A stretch of 64,000 bases of DNA from Ottelia alismoides (GCA_037367405.1 JAZKJV010007242.1:496001-560000), one strand, 5' to 3'; numbered from the stretch's first letter, positions 34,284 through 45,299 are shown. The notes: generated by a model not told the origin, from the sequence alone. Numbers and translations: made by a program.

Positions 34284-34353
34284 CTCTCCTCAACATCGTG
34301 GAGGTAATTGACAAAGATTATAGGGTCTGTCGGGTAAAAATCCATTCATAAAA

Positions 34354-34789
34354 AGAATCAGTGTAAGTTAGGTTTGGAAAAATCTAATCAAGTTACCCAC
34401 TACTTTTTCATATTACACTACTTTTTTTTAAAAAAATAGCATATATATTATCACTAGAAATATAACAACAGATATTATATCTATCGCTAATAACAAGTAT
34501 AAAAAAGAATTATGCAACGGATAATATCAACATTCAATATAACGAAATTGACTTAAAGCAACAAAAATTTAAGTATTCATTGTCATATCTTCCATGTTAA
34601 AGAAATAGCAATGAGTATTGTTTTTACCAAAAATATCTTTTTTTTTCTTTTAATTAACAACTACTTTCATATTCATTGTTGAAATTTCATATAATAACGA
34701 TTTTTCAGTTTGATTAAAATTTATATTTAGCATTGTTAAATTGAACAAAGATTATACTGAAAAGTCAATGGATCATCGTTATTATATAA
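34354..34789. other. AT-rich sequence with palindromic AATATT-type motifs
   Basis: No coding. Short imperfect palindromes around (A)ATATT and an inverted pair (ATAACGATTTTTCAGT near 34695 and ACTGAAAAGTCAATGG...CGTTAT near 34756) suggest the end of a further DNA element, but no boundary could be proved. Confidence 0.35.
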
Positions 34790-35036
34790 TGAGATTTTTA
34801 TCCAACATACCCTATAAATTTTTTAAATTACATCTACGACCTTTTGCACAACGTAACTACCTCATCGACCCTGTAAATTACCCCAAGAACCCCCACAAAC
34901 TTCAAATAGATAATCCGCAGGGTTCGTGGGGGTAAGAGTTGGCAAGTTTACGGGATCGAGGAGGGAATTAGGTTGTTTCAAAGGTCGTGGAAGTAATTGG
35001 CAAAGTTTATAGGGTCTGCCGGGTAAAAAACCCTGA
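34790..35036. mobile_element. Solo miniature of the GGGATTTTTACCC Mutator-like family
   Basis: About 247 bp that is almost only the two inverted repeats found at the ends of the Pack-MULE (GATTTTTATCCAACATACCC at left, GGGTCTGCCGGGTAAAAAACC at right), back to back, with no cargo. The flanks TATATAATG and GATATATTT are too different to claim a target duplication. Confidence 0.75.
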
Positions 35037-35522
35037 TATATTTCGTTGTGAGGAATATAACAATGAATACAATATTCATTACGAATTTAAAGAATCAAGT
35101 AATGAATATTATTTGTTATTATAAATTTAATTACGAAAGATATGACAATGAATATTGAATTATCCATCGCCTTTGGTAAATTTTATTTTAGTGGTTATAT
35201 ATTTAACACCAGATAATAGTGTGATGGATTTTAATAGTGTCATTATAGGTTCATTTTATCGTGTTGACTATAGTATGCCATTTGCCTTTATATTTTACGT
35301 TTCGAATATGAAAAACTATTTTAACAATCAAATTTTATTAGTAGATCGAAATATATTTGAAGAGGAGGTTTCAAAAGTGACAAATATCTGTAATGTATAG
35401 CATATGTAGTGAAAAATGAGTTTAGAGTCACACTTTTCTTTTCGAATCCATCATTATATCGTCCAATGTTAAATATATAATGATAGTATTGTTCACTGTA
35501 AAATAATTTTTTATTTTTTATA
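35037..35522. other. Unassigned AT-rich sequence
   Basis: Similar in character to 34354-34789 (AATATTCATT-type palindromes) and possibly the other half of the same interrupted element. No gene. Confidence 0.35.
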
Positions 35523-35530
35523 CTTAAAAT

Positions 35531-36942
35531 CAATGTTTAAAAAACCGAACCGGACATTGAACCGGTAGATTATCGATTTTGGTCCAACCGGATCTGACCA
35601 TCGGTTCGAACCGGTCGGACCGGTGATGACGTCAAGATGACATCATCATTCATATAGATTGGAAAAAAACCGGATCGGACATAATATGTTGATCGAACCG
35701 ATTAGAGACCGGTTTACCTGAACAAAAAACAAGACACATATACATACACACATATATGCATATGTATGTACAAACATACATACATATACATGAAACTCCT
35801 TATACATTCATACATATATCGTGCATGTATTTATAGAACAATTTTTTGTTGTAATGGTACCTATAACATATTAGTTTATGCTAAATCAGTAAAGGTGTGT
35901 GCAAGCAACAACTGCAGGTGCAACACATTCTTGATGGCCTCTTTTTTGTTCATAAATACATCAACTACAAAGAGGTTCTACTTGAATTAGTTCTTATACT
36001 TCTACGGAATGTAATTTAAAAGAGATAAAAACATATTTTTCAAAAAATATAAAAACATATAAAATCAATTAAAGCAAAAAAGAACCTCAAGGACATCAAA
36101 TCGAGATTTCTTTTTAAAAATAACATCAAATTTAGCCATGAACTTACAAATAAAAAATATCAGAAAAAGATTAAAAGAAGTTTTGAAATTAATGATAGTT
36201 ATGACAGATAATTAATAACAATCTATGAAATAATAAAAACTTTAAAAAATAGCATGTCCGTTATACAAGAAAAATCCAATTCCTACTTGGACAAAACATC
36301 GAATACCTTGTGTGCACAATGATATCCACAAGTTTCCAAGCAATCCAGCAAATATCAGTGATACAGTCAGACCTGTGATCTTCCATCAAAGATAAAAATA
36401 CTCAAAATGAAAAAAAAATCCGATTGTGTCATATCAAAGCAGATCTTCTAAATTCTAACCTCATTAGACCTCCACTGCGTGTCGAAGACGAGGTACCTCA
36501 GTGGCATTGCACTGAAGGAAAACCCTCCGCAATCGAGGCTTGATTCTCAGCCTCTCACAACAAACCATGCCGCGGTGAGGGCTATGGTTTTGGAGGAGGT
36601 TACACAGCGAAGGATGGGGTTCGCGAGGAGAGGAGGTCTCGTCGGCGAGGGGAGGGCCTGGAAGAGGAAGAGGAGCACGAGGTTAGGGAAGCGGCACATG
36701 ACCGCGTGAGGGTTTTGGATGCGAGAAAGTGCAAAACAAGAGTGGGATAAAACATGTGAACGGCTCAATTGGTCCGATCTGGTCCGGTTCAACTAGATCG
36801 GGTCACTCAGTCGAACCCGGTTTTGATTTTTTAGATATTTTTTTTGATTTTAATCACCAGACCGGCCGAACCGACCGGAATCCGTCCGGTTCCCGGTCCA
36901 ACCGGTCGAACCGGCCGGTCCGGTCCGGTTTTTTAGACGTTG
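35531..36942. mobile_element. hAT-type element with a CCGGTT/AACCGG array and GC-rich cargo
   Basis: 1412 bp with the exact 8-bp duplication CTTAAAAT (35523-35530 and 36943-36950). Ends are CAATGTTTAAAAAACCG and, in reverse complement, CAACGTCTAAAAAACCG. Both subterminal regions (35545-35720, 36770-36935) are dense GAACCGG/CCGGTT arrays. The interior is AT-rich except for 36470-36720, which is GC-rich and open on both strands. No transposase. Confidence 0.92.
36470..36720. other. GC-rich segment, possible captured exon
   Basis: Lies inside the hAT-type element and differs sharply in base composition from the AT-rich interior. The minus-strand ORF at 36700-36547 encodes a short Leu/Ser/Arg peptide of transit-peptide character. 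I do not recognise a parent gene. Confidence 0.35.
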
Positions 36943-37134
36943 CTTAAAATTAACAACAAATATCATATTCGTTATTATATTATTAACGATTATATCAAGT
37001 TGGCGATTTATATCATTAATGTTGTCTAGAAATTAACTTAATCGTCATTAAATTTAATGATCATTGAAGATGATCGATTTTAATGATTATTGAAGCATGA
37101 CTATCTGATTTCTCTTGCAATTCATCCGTAAGAT

Positions 37135-38916
37135 CAGGGATGGAGACAGGGGGTGGGAGGGGACTTGGCCCCCCGTCTCCCAAATTAATTCTTATATATA
37201 TATATATATTTTTATAATAGAATATGTTTTGTATATATAAATAGTTAATTATAAATATTAATAAGTTGTATATAATGGCCCCCCATCTTCCAATTACAAG
37301 TTATATATATATGTATATGATCCGTCATTGTATCCATATCATATAGATTTTCACATCCATATCTGCATCCGTTTTCAAACGTATACATATATCGATATCA
37401 CATTCATATCAACAAAATTCTATATTTGTATATGTATATCCGTTTTTATATATAAATATAGTTGTATATTTATTTTTAGTTTTGCATAACATAATTGTGT
37501 ACCTTTTTTTATCATATTTGGTATAATTGTTCTGATATAAGCACATTTAGAATATTTATATCATCTGTATTCCAACCAATACATGTATATTTACGTTAAT
37601 GTATAGAGTATTTATAGTATTATTCATATATGATTGATATCTATTTTATATCGATATCCATTTTTTACGGATATGGTAATATATTTTTCATCCGTCAATA
37701 TCTTTATATGCATCGCATTAGTATTTAAAATCAGATTAGGATATTGGAACACCGTTTGTCTGCTTCTGTAATCCCTCCATCTATTAATAAAAAATAATAA
37801 TATGACATTAATGTAATAATCTAGTTACTAACTACATGTTACACATAAACCAAACAACAAAATAATTATATAGTGATCTTTTTAATTCATCACCATAATG
37901 TCCCTTTTTAAATGGAACACATGTATTATTTTTGTTGTGAAATGATCTTTTTTATCCATAATTTAAATGTTGAGGGCTAGCGTGCGATAAAGTACAAACA
38001 TTAGAGGGTAAACAATTGAGATGGAATATATAAGTATAAAAAATCCGAACCAATCCGATCTAATATGTAATCCAATGTATTAGACATGTCTGAATTCCGA
38101 TATTTGATGGATTAAATTGGATTGAAAAAGCTGAAATCTGTTAAGGGTGGATGGGACATGGATTAAGCTAAAATTAGATCCAATCCGATCCATATACATC
38201 TCTAATATGCAATATTATACGAATTTGGTACATATATATCTCCTTTACATTCCTACATTAGGAGTGATATAATATTAATTTTTAAAAATCTAATTTTAAT
38301 GATATAACTTAACATTGTGTCAATGAAAGTGCATTTTGATTTGAAGAATTTTGTAACGATCTTTTTGTCAATATAATATTTGTTGGAATATTTATGTGAA
38401 AATGTAAGTTACAACGGTATCTTTTTAAAATACACCTATAAACATTATGAGAAATAGTAACAAAGACAAATTATATATGAGAAAAATGGAGTTGTCCGTA
38501 GTGGCTACCCTCGCCCCATTTTTCTCCATTTTTTATTTTTTTGAAAAATTCCATCATATATTTTCATCACCATATGCCTCTAATATGTTATTCCGATTTC
38601 GTTAGAAACAGAAACTTATATGCACTTCATGAAAAACATATAATTTTAATGGTCTTAAAATTGTTGTAATCAACCTATTCTGGATTGGGCATATTAGTCT
38701 CTATTTCTGACAAAATTGAAATGACATACTAGATGGATATAGTGATAAAAATATATGGTGGAATTTTTCAAAAAATAAAAAAAATCGGAGAAAAATGAGG
38801 TGAAGGCAGCTTGTTAGCTGCCCTCTGAGGGCAAATCCTATTTTTCTCATTGAATATAATCTCAATAATTTGCCCCCCTCCCCCCCCCCAAGCAAAAGTC
38901 GCTGACTTCGCCCCTG
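37135..38916. mobile_element. Large non-autonomous hAT-type element
   Basis: 1782 bp. Ends are CAGGGATGGAGACAGGGGG and, in reverse complement, CAGGGGCGAAGTCAGCG, followed inward by CTTGG(C)CCCCC/GGGGGG tracts on both sides. Flanks CGTAAGAT (37127-37134) and CGTAAAAT (38917-38924) match at 7 of 8. The interior is AT-rich and non-coding. A 370-bp Mutator-type MITE (38479-38848) has inserted near its right end. Confidence 0.82.
38479..38848. mobile_element. Mutator-type hairpin MITE, copy 3
   Basis: 370 bp. Ends are GAGAAAAATGGAGTTG and, in reverse complement, GAGAAAAATAGGATTTG. Flanks ATTATATAT (38470-38478) and ATTGAATAT (38849-38857) match at 7 of 9. It has the same hairpin layout as 24014-24371, with a more diverged centre. 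Confidence 0.82.
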
Positions 38917-38924
38917 CGTAAAAT

Positions 38925-39299
38925 TATATTATATTAAAATATATGAACTATTCCAATCTTCTTACTAAAGCGAGTGTTATTTAGGATCCTCAAATTGCAC
39001 AATTATTTAATGAGATCTATAATTCGGAAGTTGTATCGAGCATTCGATGAATTTTCATACCCAGTGTTATTGAGCATTCCGTCAAGAAGATATATTATTT
39101 TGTATCAATATTTTAATACACTCTCCACAATTCAATGGGCACTGTCTAAAGCATTAGGTCAATTACCATTATCTACTTAATTAATTATTACCTTTGACAT
39201 CTAACTTAGCTGATCAACTAAGCTGACTCGACCAACTTAATTAAAAGGGTTTTATCAGTTGTACTTTATGAGATATTGTAATATCAATGTTCTTTCCTT
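38925..39299. other. Unassigned AT-rich sequence
   Basis: No gene. The stretch 39170-39245 (TTAATTAATTATTACC ... CAACTTAATTAAAAG) loosely resembles 49545-49645, perhaps an old shared repeat. Confidence 0.35.
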
Positions 39300-39600
39300 T
39301 TTAAGTATATCAGTTGTACTCCCAACTTCTTGTCATTTCATCACTTGAGTCCTTCGGGTTAGTTACCGTCCATATCCAACACAAACGGACATTAACTTTG
39401 GAGATATTGCGGGAATTATGTAAAAAGATGGAAAATGCCCATCCCTTACTTCTTCCTTCTCCTTCCCCGTCATCTTCCTCCTCCCAGCCTCTTGCTCCTC
39501 CACCCCCAACCCCTCCCTCCGCCCCCACACATCCCCCTCCACCCTGAGCTCCTCCCCCCCTCCGCATGCGCTCCTCCTCCTCTGCCCCGAGCATCTCCCT
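39300..39600. repeat. One arm of a Mutator-like element of the 59437-60367 family
   Basis: Shares with 59460-59760 the order ATATCAGTTGTACTCC..., ATCACTTG..., TTAGTTNCCGTCCAT and GGACATTAACTTTG, followed by the same kind of C-rich CTCCTCC tract. No opposite arm or target duplication was found, so it is probably truncated. Confidence 0.5.
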
Positions 39601-40366
39601 CAGATTCTATTCGGATTCGGTTCGGAAATAAACAAATCGAACCTGAACATAAGTTTAGCCTTGATTAAATAAATGAATCGAACCTAAAATCATAGGTTTG
39701 CTCAGGTTCGATTCGTTAAAAGTTCGATAAACACACATACACATACACATATTTACCAATCCTTATCTGCATAAGTGGACCTTATTTTGAGATAAGTGGA
39801 TTTTGTCCCATGATAAGTGAACTTTGTCGAGAGATAAGTGAATATTTACGAGATAGTAGGTTTTATCTCTGTATAAACTATCTCAAAATAAATAGTCACA
39901 TCGTAGTCACAACATCCATCATCTATGCGTCTAATACTTTGCTCATCTTTATCATCAAATCAAAAGAACAGATATAAACCTTACTTATCGCATATCCACA
40001 CATTATTTCTTATCCTCATCTGAATGGATATAATATATATTGTAACTATACCATTTTCAAAGAGATAAATCATTATTAATCTATTTTTTTAAAAGATAAA
40101 GAAGAGTTAGATAACGGAAAAACTGAATATATATTTATTCTAATTAGAGACACAAACATATATTTCCACTTCTTTTCTTTTCACTCCATATTAGAGAAAT
40201 CTCAAATTCGATATTTGCTTAGGTTTGATTTGATTAAAAAGATGTTCGATTCAGATTTAGTTCGAAAATAAACATACCAATCCTGAATACAATTTTAGCC
40301 TCGGTTAAATAAATGAATCGAATCTAAAAAAATTTATGTTCGTTCAAGTTCGTTCGTTTACACTGC
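39601..40366. repeat. GAACC/TTCGA-rich repeat pair
   Basis: Two direct, diverged copies of a ~100-bp block (about 39630-39730 and 40265-40365), each with AAATAAACA, TTTAGCC, TTAAATAAATGAATCGAA and TTCGTT near its end. This is typical of subterminal arrays of plant hAT-type MITEs, but the ends could not be paired. A related stretch lies at 57965-58050. Confidence 0.45.
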
Positions 40367-41065
40367 TAATTGCAAAAGACAATGAAATATCTGAAATCCA
40401 CAGCGACTTGGATATCGATACTATATGTTATTGATGGATCATATGTCAATGATTTTCTATTATCTATTTAAAATTTATTTAAATAGCTCGAACATATGCA
40501 AAAGTAAGTAGTAGTAATCCTGTTACTTTTTGATATCCATAGTTGTTGCTTCAATTTACATATACAATATATGCTATTTTTCTCTTAGTACTCCAACTCG
40601 ACAAGTACACATAGTTCACATCCACGAGGACATATTATAAACCACAAGAACAACAAATCAAAATGAATGATGTATACGAAAAATAAAATTGAATGATATA
40701 GTTGAATGCCACTAAATGGCTTAAAATCATCATTTCGCACCCTTTTCTTCTCTACAAACATGCCATATTTTTTATGGACTTGTATTTCTTTAAATCTCCC
40801 TGATTACATGCGAATTAATCAATAAAATTATTTTATAATCATAATGCCATGTCATCTATTTTACTATCATGTTCGACATGTTTAAGTTTCTAAAGTTTAG
40901 CAAAAAGCTATTCGTTTCATATCTTCTTTTTAGGTCTAATAGGAGGAAACTCACAAGACCTAATTTAATTCTCAATATGAGAGTCCATTTGTTTATTTGT
41001 GCATTTATATAAATTAACGATAATATAGTCATTTAAAGACCTATCTCTCTGAATAGCTTCTAAGA
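40367..41065. other. Unassigned AT-rich sequence
   Basis: No coding signal or recognised repeat. Confidence 0.45.
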
Positions 41066-41374
41066 CCCTACAAGGAAAACAAGTTGTAGCTACAGAATTA
41101 TGCCCACGGATGTGGGCCTTGTGGCCACAGAATTGGACTTTGGCCATAACACATCGTGACCAGTAGCCGTACCTACAAGTCTCATCGCGAGAGTTCTCTA
41201 ACCACAAATATGCCGCGGCCACAATAAGTGACAACACAAATTATCGTGACCACAACTCTTGTATGAAGACTTTGGCTATGGACTGTAGCTACGAAAACTA
41301 GTGATCATGGAACTATCGTGGCCACAAGTTTCCGTAACCACATTCCGTGGCCACAACTCATTTTTCTTGTAGTG
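41066..41374. mobile_element. Miniature CACTA (En/Spm) element
   Basis: 309 bp. The right end in reverse complement is CACTACAAGAAAAATGAG, and the left end CCCTACAAGGAAAACAAG is a diverged match. A 3-bp duplication AGA flanks both sides (41063-41065 and 41375-41377), as CACTA elements make. The interior is full of GTGGCCAC and TTGTGG(C)TAC-type subterminal repeats in both orientations. No transposase. Confidence 0.87.
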
Positions 41375-41377
41375 AGA

Positions 41378-41749
41378 AAACATTTTATAGTTGAGATTTT
41401 TATATGGTTACTATAATGTAAATGATAAATTAGGCATCTATGGTGTTCATATAGATTTTAGAAACCATTTCAAAGTTGTTTCTAACATCCATCCCTATCG
41501 ATTTGATTATGTTTTACATTTTTTTAAAGAAACGAGGGCGAGCTTCTGAGTTAGGAGTCATCGAATAAATATTATATAATTAAACAAGAAGGTTACAAGA
41601 GGCATTACCTGAGCTCCCAAAAGTTCAGGAGATCCCTATAGCGGGATACCACATTTTCTGAATAAATCATTATTACATAAATCATTATTATATATGCTAC
41701 CAAGTCTCACGTTATTTACAAATATACACTGCACAATCTTAATTAGTAG
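41378..41749. other. Unassigned AT-rich sequence
   Basis: No coding signal or clear element. Confidence 0.45.
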
Positions 41750-42108
41750 GAAAAAGAGAGCCAACATTAGCGTGTGTAGGTAGCTTCCAACACCCGACCC
41801 TTTTTTCTTTATTTTTGAGCTTCTTTTGAAATGAAATTTTGGAGGATTTAGATCATTATATATCACTACAACATCATTTCAAATTCAACTTAATTCATGA
41901 CTTTTATAACATCCATCAAGACTATCAAATTTAACTATATTAAAATTACTGAAATTGACTCGTTTCGTTAGGAATGCTTGCTTTGCATGAAATTTGAAAC
42001 ACACTCAATATACTAAGTAAACCTCATACGATTTCATTGAAAAAATATTGAAAAAATGGCAAATAAAGGGAATTGCCTACACATCGGTCGGTGTAAGCTC
42101 CCTTTTCC
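41750..42108. mobile_element. Long-inverted-repeat MITE, family 2, copy 1
   Basis: Left arm AAAAAGAGAGCC...TGTGTAGGTAGCTTCC pairs with right arm, in reverse complement, AAAGGGAGCTTACACC...TGTGTAGGCAATTCC. The layout matches the hairpin MITEs (T-rich arm, AATTT-type spacer, inverted second arm), but the ends form a separate family shared with 52255 and 55180. No target duplication could be read. Confidence 0.65.
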
Positions 42109-42751
42109 CATCTTAAAATATCCTTATACATAATAAATGAAAATTTGCAAATTCGAATTTATGATAAGCAGTTTCCAAGATTCGTGATTTATGTATTTTA
42201 TACTTTACCAAACTTATAATTATCCATGATATCTTAGATTTTTTAACTATATTCTTTTGAACTTGATTCTCATAACAAAAGCCATACCTTTTCTGAACAT
42301 CAATTAAATTTAAAATAGAAAATACGTATTATATATTTTTTTACAAAAAATTAGACATGGAAGTTAATATATATGATGAAAAATATAATGACAGAGAGTT
42401 TTTTTATAGATATGGTAAACAGAACTAACAATAAAAGAAGTATAAGAATATGTATCAAAAATAATTTTTAAAATATAAAAGACTGATAAAAATTGAGATA
42501 CACGATTGGCTTGGATGAATATCCCATTTGCTCCATGTAATTTGCTCCGAAATATGTGAATACATAAGAAGACTAACCGGATAAAATATCTAATACAAGT
42601 TAATCCATTTCTTTATATTCTTCGACTTGTGATAGAATTGTCCTTATCGATTTTGATAGATGTTATCCAAACGGGAACATCACTTTATTATTGCCATTAA
42701 GATTTAAGATTATGATTAAGAAGAAGGGGAGAAACATTGACTTGGGGAGAC
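42109..42751. other. Unassigned AT-rich sequence
   Basis: No gene and no boundary found. Confidence 0.45.
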
Positions 42752-42759
42752 CTTGTGAA

Positions 42760-43318
42760 TAGGGCTGTTAATCGAACTGAACATGTTCGTATTCAATTAG
42801 AGTTCGTTCGATAATAGTTCGAAAAATGTTCATTCGTTTCTAAACGAACTGAACATGAACTTCAAATTTTAGTTCGATAGCTTAACGAACCGAACATGAA
42901 CATAACATATGTTCGTTCGATAAATGTTCGAGTTCGATATATGTATATGTGTATGTATTTGTATATGTAACTTAATATTTATACACTTGGTAAATTTCGA
43001 GGTTAAAGAAATTGTGGTATTTATTGGGCTTTGTACCACTTTAATTTGAATAATTTCTTATTTTTACTGCATATCGAACCTTGTTATCGAACTCCAGTTT
43101 CGAACTTGTTCATATAAACAAGTTTTAGTCAAGTTAAATTATTAACGAACTGTTATCGAACTGAACTCGAACGTTCGTTTTCTAAACGAACTCGAATTCG
43201 AACATATCCTATCGAACATTTATCGAACCGAACTCGAACTCGAACTTTCAGACTTCCTTATCGAACCGCACTCGAACATAGGTCCGTTCGTTACAGTTCG
43301 GTTCGATTAGCAGCCCTA
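42760..43318. mobile_element. Non-autonomous hAT element with a GAAC/GTTCG array
   Basis: 559 bp, flanked by the exact 8-bp duplication CTTGTGAA (42752-42759 and 43319-43326). Ends are TAGGGCTGTTAATCGAAC and, in reverse complement, TAGGGCTGCTAATCGAAC (17 of 18). Both subterminal thirds consist of GTTCG/CGAAC units in opposed orientation. The centre is AT-rich. Non-coding. Confidence 0.95.
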
Positions 43319-43329
43319 CTTGTGAAGTT

Positions 43330-43660
43330 GGAAGGACGGATATACCCTCACGTCGGCGGCACGTGCCGTGAAAATTTGCGAGCTGGGGCTCCTCATTTCT
43401 ACAAATATGGGTACATTGGGCAGAGTCTGCGCATCATCGCGTGTTGATAAACCGTCGTGAAGGGACTTAAACGCTCTTTTGCCTTTTCTTTTGGATCTTA
43501 CGATAAACTTGTTATTGTTTGTGGACTGAAAAAAAACAGAAAAAAAAGAACAGGGCAGCTGGCGAAGGAGGGAGCTAAAAAAACAGGGGGCGATGTGGTG
43601 CTATATTTTCAACGCCGTATCCATCTGGTGATTCCCATGTGGATAACGTGACCTGTCAAA
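43330..43660. repeat. Dispersed intergenic repeat, copy B
   Basis: Shorter partner of 24885-25895; the shared blocks are listed there. It ends near GTGGATAACGTGACC. No coding function is seen. Confidence 0.6.
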
Positions 43661-43686
43661 TCACACAATTTATTATATCCAAATCA

Positions 43687-43688
<2 letters not shown>

Positions 43689-43737
<49 letters not shown>
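43689..43737. repeat. (AAT)n microsatellite
   Basis: About 16 uninterrupted AAT units. Confidence 0.98.
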
Positions 43738-43738
<1 letters not shown>

Positions 43739-43788
43739 ATCCTATCTGCATCAAGAGAGGCACCCATCGGGGTTCTTTGCATTGAAAA

Positions 43789-44822
43789 GGCATTTTTACC
43801 TGACAGATTTTATAATTTTTTTGTTAATTATCTCCGTGATCTTTGAAAAAAAAACTAATTTTCTTCTTGGCATTGTAAACTCATTTTGTCTTACCCCACA
43901 GACTCTGTCGTTAGTTTTAACTTTACCCGAGTCAATTGTTTGGGTTAGTCTAGAGCCGATGATGTCGAGGGTCGAGGGCCGGGCATTGGGATGCAGGGGG
44001 CCTGAGTGTAGGCGGCAGGGCTTGGGGGCGAGGGCAGGGAGGGTGCGACATGGCTTGCAGGGGACTCGGGATGGTGGTAGGGCTCGGGACAGGGGCGGGG
44101 GCTGCATGGGCAAGGGTTCAGGGTACGAAAGAACATGGTATGGGCCAGGTCTCGGGGGCGATGGGCAGGGGTGTGTCAGGGCTTGGGACGGTTGGGGCGG
44201 AGGGCTCTGGACGGAGGGCTCTAGTCTGTCGAGGCAGGGCGGAGGACTGCTTGTAGTCACCCCCATCAATCACCTCATGCGGGTTGCATGTGAAGGACTT
44301 GGCTGCTTCCTAATCTTGAACTCCTCGCTCAAGATGTAGTGCACCGTTGCAGTGCCGGCTGTCAGCCCGCCCTTGGTCTTGAACTTCTTGCTGCAGTATA
44401 TGTCACCTTCCCTCCCACCTTTATCGGAAGCGCGCGCGCACACACACACACTGACTCTTGACAGAAACTAAACCATGATCTCGACACGAGCTGATCTTGA
44501 ACAAGGATGAGGAACAATAGAACGCTTGTGTGTTAGACCCGAGCCTCAACTACATTGGAAGGAAGGAGGTTGGAGGGAGGGAGATTATTGAAGAGGAGGT
44601 GGAGAAAGATGATATTTTTGTAAATTTATCAAACAAAGAAGGCAATTCACACCTCTTTTCCACAGAATCCGATTAAATTTAATGGGTGAATTGATAGAAG
44701 TTTACCACAATGTTTGTAGGGTAAAGGTTAGCAAGTTTACGGAGTCGAATGGTGAAATGTGTTGTTTCAAAGGTCGTTGAGGTAATTGACAAAGATTACA
44801 GAGTCTGTCAGGTAAAAATCCC
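43789..44822. mobile_element. Mutator-like element with GC-rich cargo
   Basis: 1034 bp. Inverted ends GGCATTTTTACCTGACAGA and, in reverse complement, GGGATTTTTACCTGACAGA are the same family as the Pack-MULE at 27323. Flanks CATTGAAAA (43780-43788) and TATTGAAAA (44823-44831) match at 8 of 9. The inverted repeats extend ~120 bp inward. Between them, 43960-44430 is strongly GC-rich, unlike the surrounding DNA. This suggests acquired sequence, as in Pack-MULEs. A (CG)n(CA)n tract lies at 44430-44450. Confidence 0.85.
44270..44433 (-). pseudogene. Possible captured coding fragment
   Basis: On the minus strand a ~50-codon open segment ends in TGA (44272-44270). It reads like ordinary protein (GDIYCSKKFKTKGG, GTATVHYILSEEFKIRKQ), with balanced composition and codon third positions rich in G/C, unlike the repetitive sequence beside it. 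I do not recognise the family. It is inside the Mutator-like element at 43789-44822. Confidence 0.4.
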
Positions 44823-44831
44823 TATTGAAAA

Positions 44832-45299
44832 TAAACTTATATTTGAAAAAAAACTCCATTTTAATTTGGTTGTGTTGGAATAAGTACAGAATAAGAGGAT
44901 TTATTCATATTCCTTGTTCGCTTGTTATTACTGAGAATGCGAAATATATATTCTTCTTCCTTCTTCGGAACTATTTTTAAGACGACTATTATCATTTCTT
45001 TAAACAATGGTTATTATTCATTACCCACTAATGATACTACATTAGGAAAATACTTTTCGTGCTTCGTATAGATGGATTCATATATACTTATTAATGGGGA
45101 TAATTGATGAGATTACAAAAGAAATCTTTTATGACTATTTTCTCGCTGACCAAATGGCTCAAATCAAGGTAACATTCCATGTTCTTCCATCTTCCAACCC
45201 CTCTAATTACAAGACAGAAACCTAAAGTATTAACACGAACACGATTCACTTCTGCGGGCTTCATCGCCATGGCCAAATCCTCCTCGCAACTTTAGGTGA
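44832..45299. other. Unassigned sequence
   Basis: No gene with support. Short minus-strand open frames near 45091-45276 have no recognisable motif. Confidence 0.4.

Larger units (their letters stand above)
28819..34294 (-). mobile_element. L1-type LINE retrotransposon, full length, defective
   Basis: Runs right to left. It is flanked by a 15-bp duplication, ATCGTGGAGGTGATT (28804-28818) and ATCGTGGAGGTAATT (34295-34309), with one mismatch. The short A-tail reads as a T run at its left end. Two overlapping reading frames are present: ORF1 with CCHC zinc knuckles and ORF2 with endonuclease, RT and a C-terminal zinc-binding region. Both are broken. It sits inside the right inverted repeat of the Pack-MULE, so it arrived later. 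Confidence 0.95.
27323..34343. mobile_element. Mutator-like element carrying a host-type gene (Pack-MULE), split by a LINE
   Basis: Left end GGGATTTTTACCCAACA... and right end, in reverse complement, GGATTTTTACCCGACA... form inverted repeats of ~120 bp, about 80% alike by eye. They are flanked by ATTCATAAAA on both sides (27313-27322 and 34344-34353), fitting a 9-10-bp Mutator-type duplication. Without the LINE (28819-34294 plus its 15-bp target copy) the element was about 1.5 kb. Its only content is the dehydrogenase-like reading frame at 27551-28447 and its leader. It has no transposase. Confidence 0.88.

Noticed and set aside
34790..35036. 9-bp target duplication for the miniature Mutator-like copy
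   Set aside because: Flanks agree at only 6 of 9 AT-rich bases, which is not above expectation.
43782..44339. 185-codon Gly/Arg-rich frame
   Set aside because: Starts inside the inverted repeat of a Mutator-like element and reads low-complexity GC-rich DNA. The opposite strand is open too, as expected from composition.
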